Shown here: positions 35,519 to 43,769 of the stretch, one piece after another
Numbering within the stretch: the stretch's first letter is position 1
Layout: each line of letters begins with the position of its first letter
Source: an uncultured Rhodospirillales bacterium
GTDB lineage: Bacteria; Pseudomonadota; Alphaproteobacteria; Acetobacterales; Acetobacteraceae
Direction of reading: 5' to 3'
Length of the DNA stretch: 64,000 nucleotides
NCBI GenBank assembly: GCA_903835235.1
Contig: CAILMF010000055.1
Location: forward strand, 335,537 to 399,536
Notes under the pieces: model-generated
The model's input: only the letters and a program-made list of their open reading frames with translations
Database searches by the model: none
What the model was told of the DNA's origin: nothing
Made by a program: the position numbers and the translations under genes

Positions 35519-37099
35519 ATGCAAAGACGCGACCTGTTCAAGGCCGGCATCGCCGTGCCGGCCATGATGAGCGCCCCTGCCGTTGCCCAGGCGCCCCGGC
35601 TGCTGAAGTTCATCCCGCAGTCGGATGTGGCGGTCATCGACCCCATCGTCACCACCGCCTACGTGACGCGCCACCACGCCTTTTTGATCTACGACACGCT
35701 GTATGGCCTGGACGCGCAGTTCAAGCCGCAGCCGCAGATGGCCGAAGGCCACGTGATCGAGGATGGTGGCAAGCGCATCACCATCACGCTGCGCGAGGGG
35801 TTGAAGTTCCACGATGGTTCCCCGGTGCGGGCGGCCGATGCGGTGGCCAGCATCAAGCGCTGGTGGGCGCGGGACGCCATGGGCCAGGCCCTGGCGCTGG
35901 CAACGGATGAGCTGAAGGCCGATGACGACCGCCACTTCACCTTCCGCCTGAAGAAGCCGTTTGCGCTGCTGTTCGACGCGCTGGCCAAGCCGGGCAGCCC
36001 GGTCTGCTTCATCATGCCGGAGCCGATTGCCAACCAGGACCCGAACGTCCCGTTCAAGGACATCATGGGCAGCGGCCCCTATCGCTACAAGGCGGATGAG
36101 CGCGTGCCCGGCAGCCTGGTGGTGTATGAGCGCAACCGCGACTACGTGCCGCGCGCCGCGGCGCCGATCGAGTGGACCGCCGGCCCCAAGGTGGCGCATT
36201 TCGACCGCATCGAGTGGCGCGTCATCCCGGATGCCTCCACCGCCGCCAGCGCCCTGGCCAATGGCGAGGTGGATTGGTGGGAACAACCGACCGCCGACCT
36301 GCTGCCGCTGCTGCGCCGCAACCGCAACGTCAAGACCGAGCTGTACGACCCCACCGGCCTGCTGGGCCTGTGCCGCTTCAACCACCTGCACCCGCCGTTC
36401 AACAACCCGGCCATCCGCCGCGCACTGCTGGGCGCCTGCTCGCAGTCGGACTTCATGACCGCGGTCATCGGCACCGACCCCGCGATGTGGAAGGACAAGG
36501 TCGGCTTCTTCCCGCCGGGTACGCCGTTTGCCTCGGACGCCGGGGTGGAGCCGCTGGTGGGGCCGCGCGACTACGACAAGGTCAAGCGCGACCTGGCCGC
36601 CGCCGGCTACAGGGGCGAGAAGGTGGTGCTGATGGGCGCCACCGACTTCCCCACCCTGAACGCGCTGGCGCAGGTCTGCCTGGACATGCTGCAGAAGGCC
36701 GGCATGAACGTGGACTACGTCTCCACCGACTGGGGCAGCATCGTCACCCGCCGCGCCAACAAGAACCCGCCGGACCAGGGCGGCTGGAACATCTTTTTGA
36801 CGTTCTTCACCGGCCTGGACTTCTTCTCGCCGGCCGGGCACCTGGGCCTGCGCGGCAATGGCCAGGCGGCCTGGCCGGGCTGGCCGACCATGCCGAAGGT
36901 GGAGGAGCTGCGCGCCGCCTGGTTCGACGCGCCCAACCTGGCGGAACAGCAGCGCATCGCCCGGGAGATCCAGCTGGAGGCCTTCCAGGAGGTGCCGTAC
37001 ATGCCGGTCGGCGCCTATTTCCAGCCCTGGGCCTACCGCACCAACATCAGCGGGGTGCTGAACGGCATGCCGCTGTTCTGGAACGTGCGGAAGGGCTGA
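35519..37099 (+). CDS. ABC transporter substrate-binding protein, family 5 (array member 1)
   Basis: 526 residues. Signal peptide QRRDLFKAGIAVPAMMSAPA is Tat-like (RRDLFK). The mature start RLLKFIPQSDVAVIDPI, the LYGLDAQFKPQPQMAEG block and FRLKKPFALLFDAL are those of dipeptide/oligopeptide/nickel-type binding proteins; the C-terminus is LFWNVRKG. These bind the ligand in the periplasm and hand it to a DppBCDF-type permease, here encoded 11 kb downstream. AGGAGA lies eight bases before ATG 35519. Its closest relative in the array by eye is member 2 (shared IPQSD, TTAYVTR, KVGFFPP). No metal-binding cluster is apparent. The true ligand is unknown. Confidence 0.88.
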   Translation: MQRRDLFKAGIAVPAMMSAPAVAQAPRLLKFIPQSDVAVIDPIVTTAYVTRHHAFLIYDTLYGLDAQFKPQPQMAEGHVIEDGGKRITITLREGLKFHDGSPVRAADAVASIKRWWARDAMGQALALATDELKADDDRHFTFRLKKPFALLFDALAKPGSPVCFIMPEPIANQDPNVPFKDIMGSGPYRYKADERVPGSLVVYERNRDYVPRAAAPIEWTAGPKVAHFDRIEWRVIPDASTAASALANGEVDWWEQPTADLLPLLRRNRNVKTELYDPTGLLGLCRFNHLHPPFNNPAIRRALLGACSQSDFMTAVIGTDPAMWKDKVGFFPPGTPFASDAGVEPLVGPRDYDKVKRDLAAAGYRGEKVVLMGATDFPTLNALAQVCLDMLQKAGMNVDYVSTDWGSIVTRRANKNPPDQGGWNIFLTFFTGLDFFSPAGHLGLRGNGQAAWPGWPTMPKVEELRAAWFDAPNLAEQQRIAREIQLEAFQEVPYMPVGAYFQPWAYRTNISGVLNGMPLFWNVRKG

Positions 37100-37102
37100 T
37101 CA

Positions 37103-37246
37103 CCAACCGATCGCCAAAGGGCGCAGGCGCCGCGCATGCGGCGCCGAGCACCCGGCGGCGTGAATCGGTTGGCCAGGCTTTATCGCCAAAGGGCGCAGGC
37201 GCCGCGCATGCGGCGCCGAGCACCCGGCGGCGTGAATCGGCTGGCC
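37103..37246. repeat. Two tandem 65-base REP-like repeats
   Basis: Copies at 37110-37174 and 37182-37246 differ at one position (period 72). Each contains GGCGCCGC-GCAT-GCGGCGCC, a perfect eight-pair hairpin. Copy 1 is further enclosed by CCAACCGAT (37103-37111) and ATCGGTTGG (37164-37172). The element lies in the mRNA between array members 1 and 2 and could stabilise the first cistron or reduce read-through. Confidence 0.75.
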
Positions 37247-37299
37247 GTGGGCCGGGGCTGGTGCGTCGCGCTTGCGGCAACCACCCCGGTTGCGCTTCA

Positions 37300-37338
37300 C
37301 TCCCGCGCCGGGCACCACCAGGTGCCAAACCCCGGGAG
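37300..37338 (+). promoter_or_regulatory. Hairpin pairing the Shine-Dalgarno sequence of array member 2
   Basis: CTCCCG (37300-37305) pairs with CGGGAG (37333-37338), the ribosome-binding site seven bases before ATG 37345. An inner stem GGCACC/GGTGCC (37311-37316 with 37321-37326) stacks inside. Translation of member 2 may therefore depend on melting this structure. Confidence 0.45.
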
Positions 37339-37344
37339 ACGAGC

Positions 37345-38937
37345 ATGCTTCGACGCAACCTGATGCAGGGCGCTGCCGCGCTGGGCGCCGCCGGCGGCCT
37401 GCCGCGCTTCGCCATCGCCCAGCCGGCCAATTCGCGGGTCATGCGCTTCATCCCGCAATCCGACATCGGCGTGCTCGACCCGATCTTCACCACCGCCTAC
37501 GTCACCCGCAACCACGGCCTGCTGGTGTGGGACATGCTGTACAGCGTGGACAACCAGTTCAAGGCGCAGCCGCAGATGGTGGAGGGCCACACCACCTCCG
37601 CCGATGGCCTGCGCTGGGAGCTGAAGCTGCGCGACGGGCTGAAGTGGCATGACGGCACCCCGGTGCTGGCGCGGGACTGCGTCGCCTCGATCCAGCGTTG
37701 GCAGAAGCGCGACCCCATCGGCCAGGAATTGGCGGCGCGCACGGATGAACTGACCGCGCCGGACGACAAGACCATCGTCTTCCGGCTGAAGAAGGCCTTC
37801 CCGCTGCTGCCGGACGCGCTGGGCAAGGTCGGCTCCCCGGCGCCCTTCATGATGCCGGAGCGGATAGCGAAGACCGACGCCTTCCAGCAGATCAGCGAAT
37901 ATGTCGGCAGCGGCCCCTACCGCTTCAACAGCAACGAGACGGTGCGCGGCAGCCGCTTCATCTATGAGCGCTTCGCCGACTACGTGCCGCGCCAGGGTGG
38001 CGCGCCGGCGATGATCTCGGGGCCGAAGATCGCCAACTTCGACCGCGTCGAGTGGCGCATCACGCCGGATGGCGCCACCGCCTCCGCCGCCTTGCAGGCC
38101 GGCGAGGTCGACTGGTGGGAAAACCCGCCGAACGACCTGCTGCCGCCGCTCAGGCGCGACCGCAACATCGGCATCGAGCGCGACACGCTGGGGCTGCTCG
38201 GCTTCGGCCGCTTCAACCACATGCACGCGCCGTTCAACAACGCCAGGCTGCGGAAAGCGATCATCGGCGCGCTGGAACAGAGCGAGTTCATGACCGCGGC
38301 CTGGGGCACCGAGCGCGGCGCCTGGGCGGACAAGGTCGGCTTCTTCCCGCCCAATACGCCCTTCGCCAGCGATGCCGGGCTGGGCGCGCTGACCAGCCCG
38401 CGCGACCTGGAGAAGGTCAAGCGCGAGATCATCGCCAGCGGCTACAAGAACGAGCCGGTGGTGTTGCTGGGCGCCACCGACTTCCCCATCATCAACGCGC
38501 TCTGCCTGGTGGCGGCGGACCTGTTCAAGCGCATCGGCCTGAACGTGGACTACGTCTCCAGCGACTGGGGCACCGTGGTGCAGCGCCGCGCCAGCCGGGA
38601 GCCGGCGGACAAGGGCGGCTGGAGCATCTTCTTCACCTACTGGTCGGCCTTCGACGTGATCAACCCCGCTGTCAATCAGACGGTGCGCGGCAATGGCGCC
38701 ACCGGCTGGTTCGGCTGGGCCAACAGCCCTGAACTGGAAGCCCAGCGCACCGCCTGGTTCGACGCGCCGGACCTGGCCACCCAGCAGGCGGCATCGCGCC
38801 GCCAGCAGGAAATCGCCTTCGAGGAGGCGCCGACCCTGCCGCTGGGCCAGGCCTTCGGCAGCACCGCCTACCGGCGGAACATCAGCGGCGTGCTCAGCCC
38901 CTCGGTGCCGATGTTCTGGAACGTCAAGCGCGGCTGA
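37345..38937 (+). CDS. ABC transporter substrate-binding protein, family 5 (array member 2)
   Basis: 530 residues. Signal MLRRNLMQGAAALGAAGGLP with twin Arg; the mature part starts RVMRFIPQSDIGVLDPIFTT. It shares TTAYVTRNH, FKAQPQMVEGH and KVGFFPPNTPFASDAG with member 1, the closest pair in the array. The C-terminus is MFWNVKRG. It has its own leader with repeats and an RBS hairpin rather than an overlap with member 1, so its expression can be set separately. Confidence 0.88.
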   Translation: MLRRNLMQGAAALGAAGGLPRFAIAQPANSRVMRFIPQSDIGVLDPIFTTAYVTRNHGLLVWDMLYSVDNQFKAQPQMVEGHTTSADGLRWELKLRDGLKWHDGTPVLARDCVASIQRWQKRDPIGQELAARTDELTAPDDKTIVFRLKKAFPLLPDALGKVGSPAPFMMPERIAKTDAFQQISEYVGSGPYRFNSNETVRGSRFIYERFADYVPRQGGAPAMISGPKIANFDRVEWRITPDGATASAALQAGEVDWWENPPNDLLPPLRRDRNIGIERDTLGLLGFGRFNHMHAPFNNARLRKAIIGALEQSEFMTAAWGTERGAWADKVGFFPPNTPFASDAGLGALTSPRDLEKVKREIIASGYKNEPVVLLGATDFPIINALCLVAADLFKRIGLNVDYVSSDWGTVVQRRASREPADKGGWSIFFTYWSAFDVINPAVNQTVRGNGATGWFGWANSPELEAQRTAWFDAPDLATQQAASRRQQEIAFEEAPTLPLGQAFGSTAYRRNISGVLSPSVPMFWNVKRG

Positions 38938-39021
38938 CGCCCAAGGCGCGGGCAGGGCAGGGCTGGCGGCACCCCGCGGCCCGGCTTTGCCTGTTGCGGC
39001 GGGGCGGAGTTTCGCGGTTCA

Positions 39022-39047
39022 CTCCCCGGCAACACCCTGCCGGGGAG
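39022..39047 (+). promoter_or_regulatory. Ten-pair hairpin sequestering the Shine-Dalgarno of array member 3
   Basis: CTCCCCGGCA (39022-39031) pairs perfectly with TGCCGGGGAG (39038-39047) around a six-base loop. GGGGAG in the 3' arm is the only good ribosome-binding site for ATG 39056, nine bases later. The stem should strongly limit initiation unless opened by RNA structure change, a protein or a translating ribosome. Confidence 0.5.
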
Positions 39048-39055
39048 ACAAGCTG

Positions 39056-40627
39056 ATGCGTCGTCGTGACCTGTTCGCCGCTGGTGCGGCTGCTGCCTTG
39101 CCACGCTTTGCCGTGGCCCAGCCCGCCCGCGTGCTGAAATTCGTACCCCAAGCCAACCTGACCAGCCTGGACCCGATCTGGACCACGGCCAACGTCACCC
39201 GCAACCACGCCTACATGGTGTACGACACCCTGTACGGCATGGATGCCAGCTTCAAGCCGCAGCCGCAGATGGCCGCCGGGCACACGGTCTCGGACGACCA
39301 CCTGACCTGGACCATCACGCTGCGCCCCGGCCTGCGCTTCCATGACGGCGAGCCGGTGCTGGCGCGCGACGTGGTGGCCAGCCTGGAGCGCTGGATGCGC
39401 CGCAATCCCCTCGGCCAGAAGCTGATGACGGTGCTGGACCGGCTGGAGGCCGCCAGCGACACCCAGGTGCGCTTTCACCTGAAGCGAAGCTTCCCGCTGC
39501 TGCTGGCGGTGCTGGCCAACCCGTCCAACCCCAGCAGCTTCATCATGCCGGAGCGGATTGCCCGCACCGACCCGTTCCAGCAGATCCGGGAGACGGTCGG
39601 CAGCGGCCCGTTCCGCTTCAAGCCCGATGAATACAACAGCGGCAGCCTGGCGGTGTATGAGCGCTTCGCCGGCTACGTCCCCACCACCCACGGCACCCCC
39701 AGCCTGACGGCCGGGCCGAAGCACGCGAACTTCGACCGCGTCGAGTGGCACATCATTCCGGATGCCGCCACCGCCTCCGCCGCGCTGCAATCCGGCGAGA
39801 TCGACTGGTACGAGCAGCCGCCGCCGGAGCTGCAGGTGCTGTTGCGCCGTGGCCGCACCATCATGGTGGAGCCGATCGACAGCCTGAACAATCCGGCGAT
39901 CCTGCGCTTCAATCACCTGCACCCGCCATTCAACGACAAGAAGATGCGCCAGGCCCTGCTGCCGGCGATCAACCAGGAAGACTACATGACGTCCATCGTC
40001 GGGCCCGACCCGGCGCTGTTCACCCAGCTGGGCCTGTTCACGCCCGGCACGCCCTTCGCCAATGATGCCGGCATGGCCCCGCTGAACGGCCCGCGCAGCA
40101 TCGCCCGCGCCAAGCAGCTGATGCAGGAGGCCGGCTACACCAACCAGCTGATCCGCCTGATCGGCCCGACCGACATCCTGGCGCCGGCGGCGATGACCCA
40201 GGTATGCGGCGGCATGTTCCGCGAACTCGGCGTCAACCTGGACTTCGTGCTGACCGATTGGGGCAGCGTGATCCAGCGCCGCGCCAGCAAGGAGCCGTTG
40301 GACAAGGGCGGCTGGAGCGTGCTGCTGACCGCCTTCGCCAGCTTCGAGTTCGCCGACCCCGCGACCAACTTCCCGCTGCGCGGCAACGGCCCTGGCGCCT
40401 GGTTCGGCTGGCCCACCGTGCCGCGGCTGGAGGAGTTGCGCGACGCCTGGTTCGACGCCGCCGACCCCGCCCGCCAGCAGGCCCTGGCGCGGGACTTCCA
40501 GACCGTGCTGATGGACGAACTGCCCTACATCCCCGTTGGTTCCTACAAGTCGATGACGGCCTTCCGCCGCAACCTGACCGGCCGCGTGCCGGGCTTCGCG
40601 CTGTTCTGGAACATGAAGCGCGCATGA
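39056..40627 (+). CDS. ABC transporter substrate-binding protein, family 5 (array member 3)
   Basis: 523 residues. Signal MRRRDLFAAGAAAALPRFAV; mature RVLKFVPQANLTSLDPIWTT. It shares the SLDPIWTT and YEQPPPE blocks with member 4, its nearest relative in the array, and LFTPGTPFANDAG with later members. Its stop overlaps the start of member 4 (ATGA at 40624-40627), beginning the tightly coupled block of members 3 to 7. Ends LFWNMKRA. Confidence 0.88.
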   Translation: MRRRDLFAAGAAAALPRFAVAQPARVLKFVPQANLTSLDPIWTTANVTRNHAYMVYDTLYGMDASFKPQPQMAAGHTVSDDHLTWTITLRPGLRFHDGEPVLARDVVASLERWMRRNPLGQKLMTVLDRLEAASDTQVRFHLKRSFPLLLAVLANPSNPSSFIMPERIARTDPFQQIRETVGSGPFRFKPDEYNSGSLAVYERFAGYVPTTHGTPSLTAGPKHANFDRVEWHIIPDAATASAALQSGEIDWYEQPPPELQVLLRRGRTIMVEPIDSLNNPAILRFNHLHPPFNDKKMRQALLPAINQEDYMTSIVGPDPALFTQLGLFTPGTPFANDAGMAPLNGPRSIARAKQLMQEAGYTNQLIRLIGPTDILAPAAMTQVCGGMFRELGVNLDFVLTDWGSVIQRRASKEPLDKGGWSVLLTAFASFEFADPATNFPLRGNGPGAWFGWPTVPRLEELRDAWFDAADPARQQALARDFQTVLMDELPYIPVGSYKSMTAFRRNLTGRVPGFALFWNMKRA

Positions 40628-42201
40628 ACCTGCACCGCCGTACCCTGCTGGCCAGCGGCGCCGGCCTGCTGGCTGCCCCCGCCATGGCGCAGCGCCCCAG
40701 CCTGCTGCGCTTCGTCCCCCAGGCTGACCTCTCCAGCCTGGACCCGATCTGGACCACGTCCAACGTGACCCGGAACATGGGCTACATGGTGTTCGACCAG
40801 CTCTACGGGTCAGACGCCGAGTTCCGCGCGCAGCCGCAGATGGCGGCCGGGCACCAGGAGGAAGACGACGGCCGCCGTGTGACCATCACGCTGCGCGACG
40901 GGCTGAAATTCCATGACGGCGAGCGCGTGCTGGCGCGCGACGCGGTGGCCAGCGTGCAGCGCTGGCTGAAGCGCCACGCCATGGGGCAGAAGCTTTCGCC
41001 GCTGCTGGACGAGATCGTCACGCTGGACGACAAACGCCTGCAATTCCGGCTGAAGCACGCCTTCCCGCTGCTGTATGAGGCGCTGGGCAACCCCGTCGCG
41101 CCGCCCTGCTTCATCATGCCGGAACGCCTGGCGCGGACCGACGCTTTTACCCAGTTGCGAGAGGTTGTCGGCAGCGGGCCGTATCGCTTCATCCCCGGCG
41201 ACTTCATCGCCGGCAATGGCGCCGCCTTCAGCCGCAACGCGGACTACATCCCCGCGCCGGCCGGCGCCTCCGGCCTGACCGCCGGGCCGAAGCTGGCGCA
41301 TTTCGAGCGGGTGGAGTGGAAGACGATCCCGGATGCCGCCACCGCCGCCGCGGCGATGCAGGCCGGCGAGATTGACTGGTACGAGCAGCCGCCGCCGGAG
41401 ATCCAGCAGCTCCTCGCCCGCAATCGCGGCCTGGCCATCGAGGACATGGACCCGCGGCCGATGATGGCGCTGATGCGCTTCAACTTCCTGCAACCGCCCT
41501 TCAACGACGCGGCCATCCGCCGCGCGCTGCTGCCGGCGATCAGCCAGGAAGACTTCATGATCGCCTCGGTCGGCACCGAGAAGCGGCTGTACGAGACCGA
41601 TGTCGGCTTCTTCACCCCCGGCGGGCCGATGGCCAGCGACGTGGCACTCGACCCGCTGAAGGGGCCGCGCAGCATCGACGCCGCAAAGGCCGCGCTGAAG
41701 GCGGCCGGCTACACCAACCAGCCGATCCGCCTGCTGGGGCCGACCGACATCCTGATCCCCTCCGCGCTCACGCAGGTGGCCATCGACCTGTTCCGCCGCT
41801 TGGGCGTGAACCTGGACGTGGCGCTGACCGACTGGGGCACGGTGGTGCAGCGCCGGCTGAACAAGGAACCGGTGGAGAAGGGCGGCTGGAGTGTCTCGAT
41901 GTACGCCTTCAGCAGCATGGATTTCCTGACGCCCGCCACCAACCCGACGCTGCGCGCCAATGGCGCCGGCGCCTGGCCGGGCTGGCCGGACATGCCGAAG
42001 ATAGAGCAGCTGCGCGACGCCTGGTTCGAGGCGCCGACGCTGGCGGCGCGCCAGGCCATTGCGCGGGACATTCAGGTGGAAGCGATGCGGGACCTGCCCT
42101 TCATCCCCGCCGGCGCCTATCGCAGCCAAACCGCCATCAGGCGAGACCTGGCCGACCGCGTCCGCGGCCTGGCGATCTTCTGGGGTATACGCCGCACATG
42201 A
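40624..42201 (+). CDS. ABC transporter substrate-binding protein, family 5 (array member 4)
   Basis: 525 residues. Signal HRRTLLASGAGLLAAPAMAQ; mature SLLRFVPQADLSSLDPIWTT. Key blocks are QPQMAAGHQEEDDGRRVTIT, GEIDWYEQPPPE and ALTDWGTVVQRRLNKEP. The C-terminal IFWGIRRT matches member 5 and differs from the FWNxxR ending of members 1-3. Start and stop both overlap neighbours by four bases. Confidence 0.88.
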   Translation: MNLHRRTLLASGAGLLAAPAMAQRPSLLRFVPQADLSSLDPIWTTSNVTRNMGYMVFDQLYGSDAEFRAQPQMAAGHQEEDDGRRVTITLRDGLKFHDGERVLARDAVASVQRWLKRHAMGQKLSPLLDEIVTLDDKRLQFRLKHAFPLLYEALGNPVAPPCFIMPERLARTDAFTQLREVVGSGPYRFIPGDFIAGNGAAFSRNADYIPAPAGASGLTAGPKLAHFERVEWKTIPDAATAAAAMQAGEIDWYEQPPPEIQQLLARNRGLAIEDMDPRPMMALMRFNFLQPPFNDAAIRRALLPAISQEDFMIASVGTEKRLYETDVGFFTPGGPMASDVALDPLKGPRSIDAAKAALKAAGYTNQPIRLLGPTDILIPSALTQVAIDLFRRLGVNLDVALTDWGTVVQRRLNKEPVEKGGWSVSMYAFSSMDFLTPATNPTLRANGAGAWPGWPDMPKIEQLRDAWFEAPTLAARQAIARDIQVEAMRDLPFIPAGAYRSQTAIRRDLADRVRGLAIFWGIRRT

Positions 42202-43769
42202 TCGCCAGGCGTTCAATCTTCGCAGCCGGCGCCGCGCTGGCGCTGCCCGCCGCGGCGCAGCCCGCCCGCGTCATGAAGTTCGTGCCGCAGACCGACCTGA
42301 CGACGCTGGACCCGATCTGGACCATCAGCAATGTCGCCCGCAACCACGGCTACATGGTGTGGGACACGCTGTACGGCACCGATGCGCAGTACCGCATCCG
42401 CCCGCAGATGGCCGAGGGCCACACCGAGGAAGACGACGGCCGCCGCGTCACGGTCACGCTGCGCGCCGGCCTCAAGTTCCATGATGGCGAGGCGGTGCGC
42501 GCTCAGGACGCGGTCGCCAGCATAAAGCGCTGGGCGCGGCGCAGTCCCACCGGCCAGGTGCTGCTGGGCTACCTGGAGGAGATCAGCGCCGCCGACGACC
42601 GCCGCATCGTCTTCCGCCTGAAGCGTCGCTTCCCGCAGCTGATCGGCGCGCTGGGCCTGCCGTCATCGCCGGTCTGCTTCATCATGTCGGAACGCCTGGC
42701 GAATACCGACCCGTTCCAGCCGGTGCGGGAAGCCGTCGGCAGCGGGCCTTTCAAGTTCATGCACGGGGAACACCGCAGCGGCAGCTTTGCGGCCTGGGAA
42801 CGCTATCCCGGCTATTCGCCGACGCCGGACAATGCCACGGGCCTGACCGCGGGGCCGAAGGTGGTGCATTTCGACCGCGTGGAATGGCACACCATCCCGG
42901 ATGCCGCGACCGCCTCGGCGGCGCTGATGTCCGGCGAGATCGACTGGTTCGAGCAGATGCCGCCGGAGGTCTCCACCCTGCTGGAACGCCAGCGCCAGCT
43001 GGTGGTGGACGTGATGGACACGCTGGTCTTCCCGTGTTCGATGCGAATGAACCACCTGCAGCCGCCCTTCGACAACCCGGCCATTCGCCGCGCCTTGCTG
43101 CATGCGGTGAACCAGGAGGATTTCGTCACCGCCATCGTCGGCCCCACGCCGGCGCGGTTCGAGACCGGGGTCGGCTTCTTCACGCCGGGCACGCCGCTGG
43201 CGAATGACGAGGCGCTGGGCCCGCTGAAGGGGCCGCGCAGCATCGAGGCGTCGAAGCGCGCGCTGCGCGACGCCGGCTACAATGGCGAGCCGATCCGCCT
43301 GCTCGGCACCACGGATATCATCAGCACGTCAGCCATGGCGCAGGTCGCGATCGACTTCTTCCGCAAGCTGGACGTCAACCTGGATATCGCGCTGTCGGAC
43401 TGGGGCGCGCTGGTGCAGCGGCGCAACAACCGCGGGCCGGTGGCGCAGGGCGGCTGGAGCGTCTCCTGCTTCGCCAATTCGGGCATGGATTTCGTCAACC
43501 CCGGCACCCACAACAGCCTGCGGTCGGACGGCCAGGCCGCAACACCCGGCTGGCCCAGCATCCCCGCGCTGGAGGCGCTGCGCATGCAGTTCTTCGACGT
43601 GCCGGAGCTTTCGCAGCAGCAGGCCATCGCGCGGGATATCCAGCGCGTGGCTATGCAGGAACTGCCGTATATCCCCCTGGGTGGCTATCGCAGCCTGACG
43701 GCGCATAAGCGCAGCCTGGTGGACCGGGTGAAGGGCTTCGCCATCTTCTGGGGAATCAAGCGCACATGA
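42198..43769 (+). CDS. ABC transporter substrate-binding protein, family 5 (array member 5)
   Basis: 523 residues. Signal ARRSIFAAGAALALPAAAQP; mature RVMKFVPQTDLTTLDPIWTI. It carries the EEDDGRRVTVT block shared with member 4 and GEIDWFEQMPPEVS in place of the YEQPPPE of members 3 and 4, a change at a position that may contact ligand. Ends IFWGIKRT. It overlaps both neighbours by four bases. Confidence 0.88.
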   Translation: MIARRSIFAAGAALALPAAAQPARVMKFVPQTDLTTLDPIWTISNVARNHGYMVWDTLYGTDAQYRIRPQMAEGHTEEDDGRRVTVTLRAGLKFHDGEAVRAQDAVASIKRWARRSPTGQVLLGYLEEISAADDRRIVFRLKRRFPQLIGALGLPSSPVCFIMSERLANTDPFQPVREAVGSGPFKFMHGEHRSGSFAAWERYPGYSPTPDNATGLTAGPKVVHFDRVEWHTIPDAATASAALMSGEIDWFEQMPPEVSTLLERQRQLVVDVMDTLVFPCSMRMNHLQPPFDNPAIRRALLHAVNQEDFVTAIVGPTPARFETGVGFFTPGTPLANDEALGPLKGPRSIEASKRALRDAGYNGEPIRLLGTTDIISTSAMAQVAIDFFRKLDVNLDIALSDWGALVQRRNNRGPVAQGGWSVSCFANSGMDFVNPGTHNSLRSDGQAATPGWPSIPALEALRMQFFDVPELSQQQAIARDIQRVAMQELPYIPLGGYRSLTAHKRSLVDRVKGFAIFWGIKRT

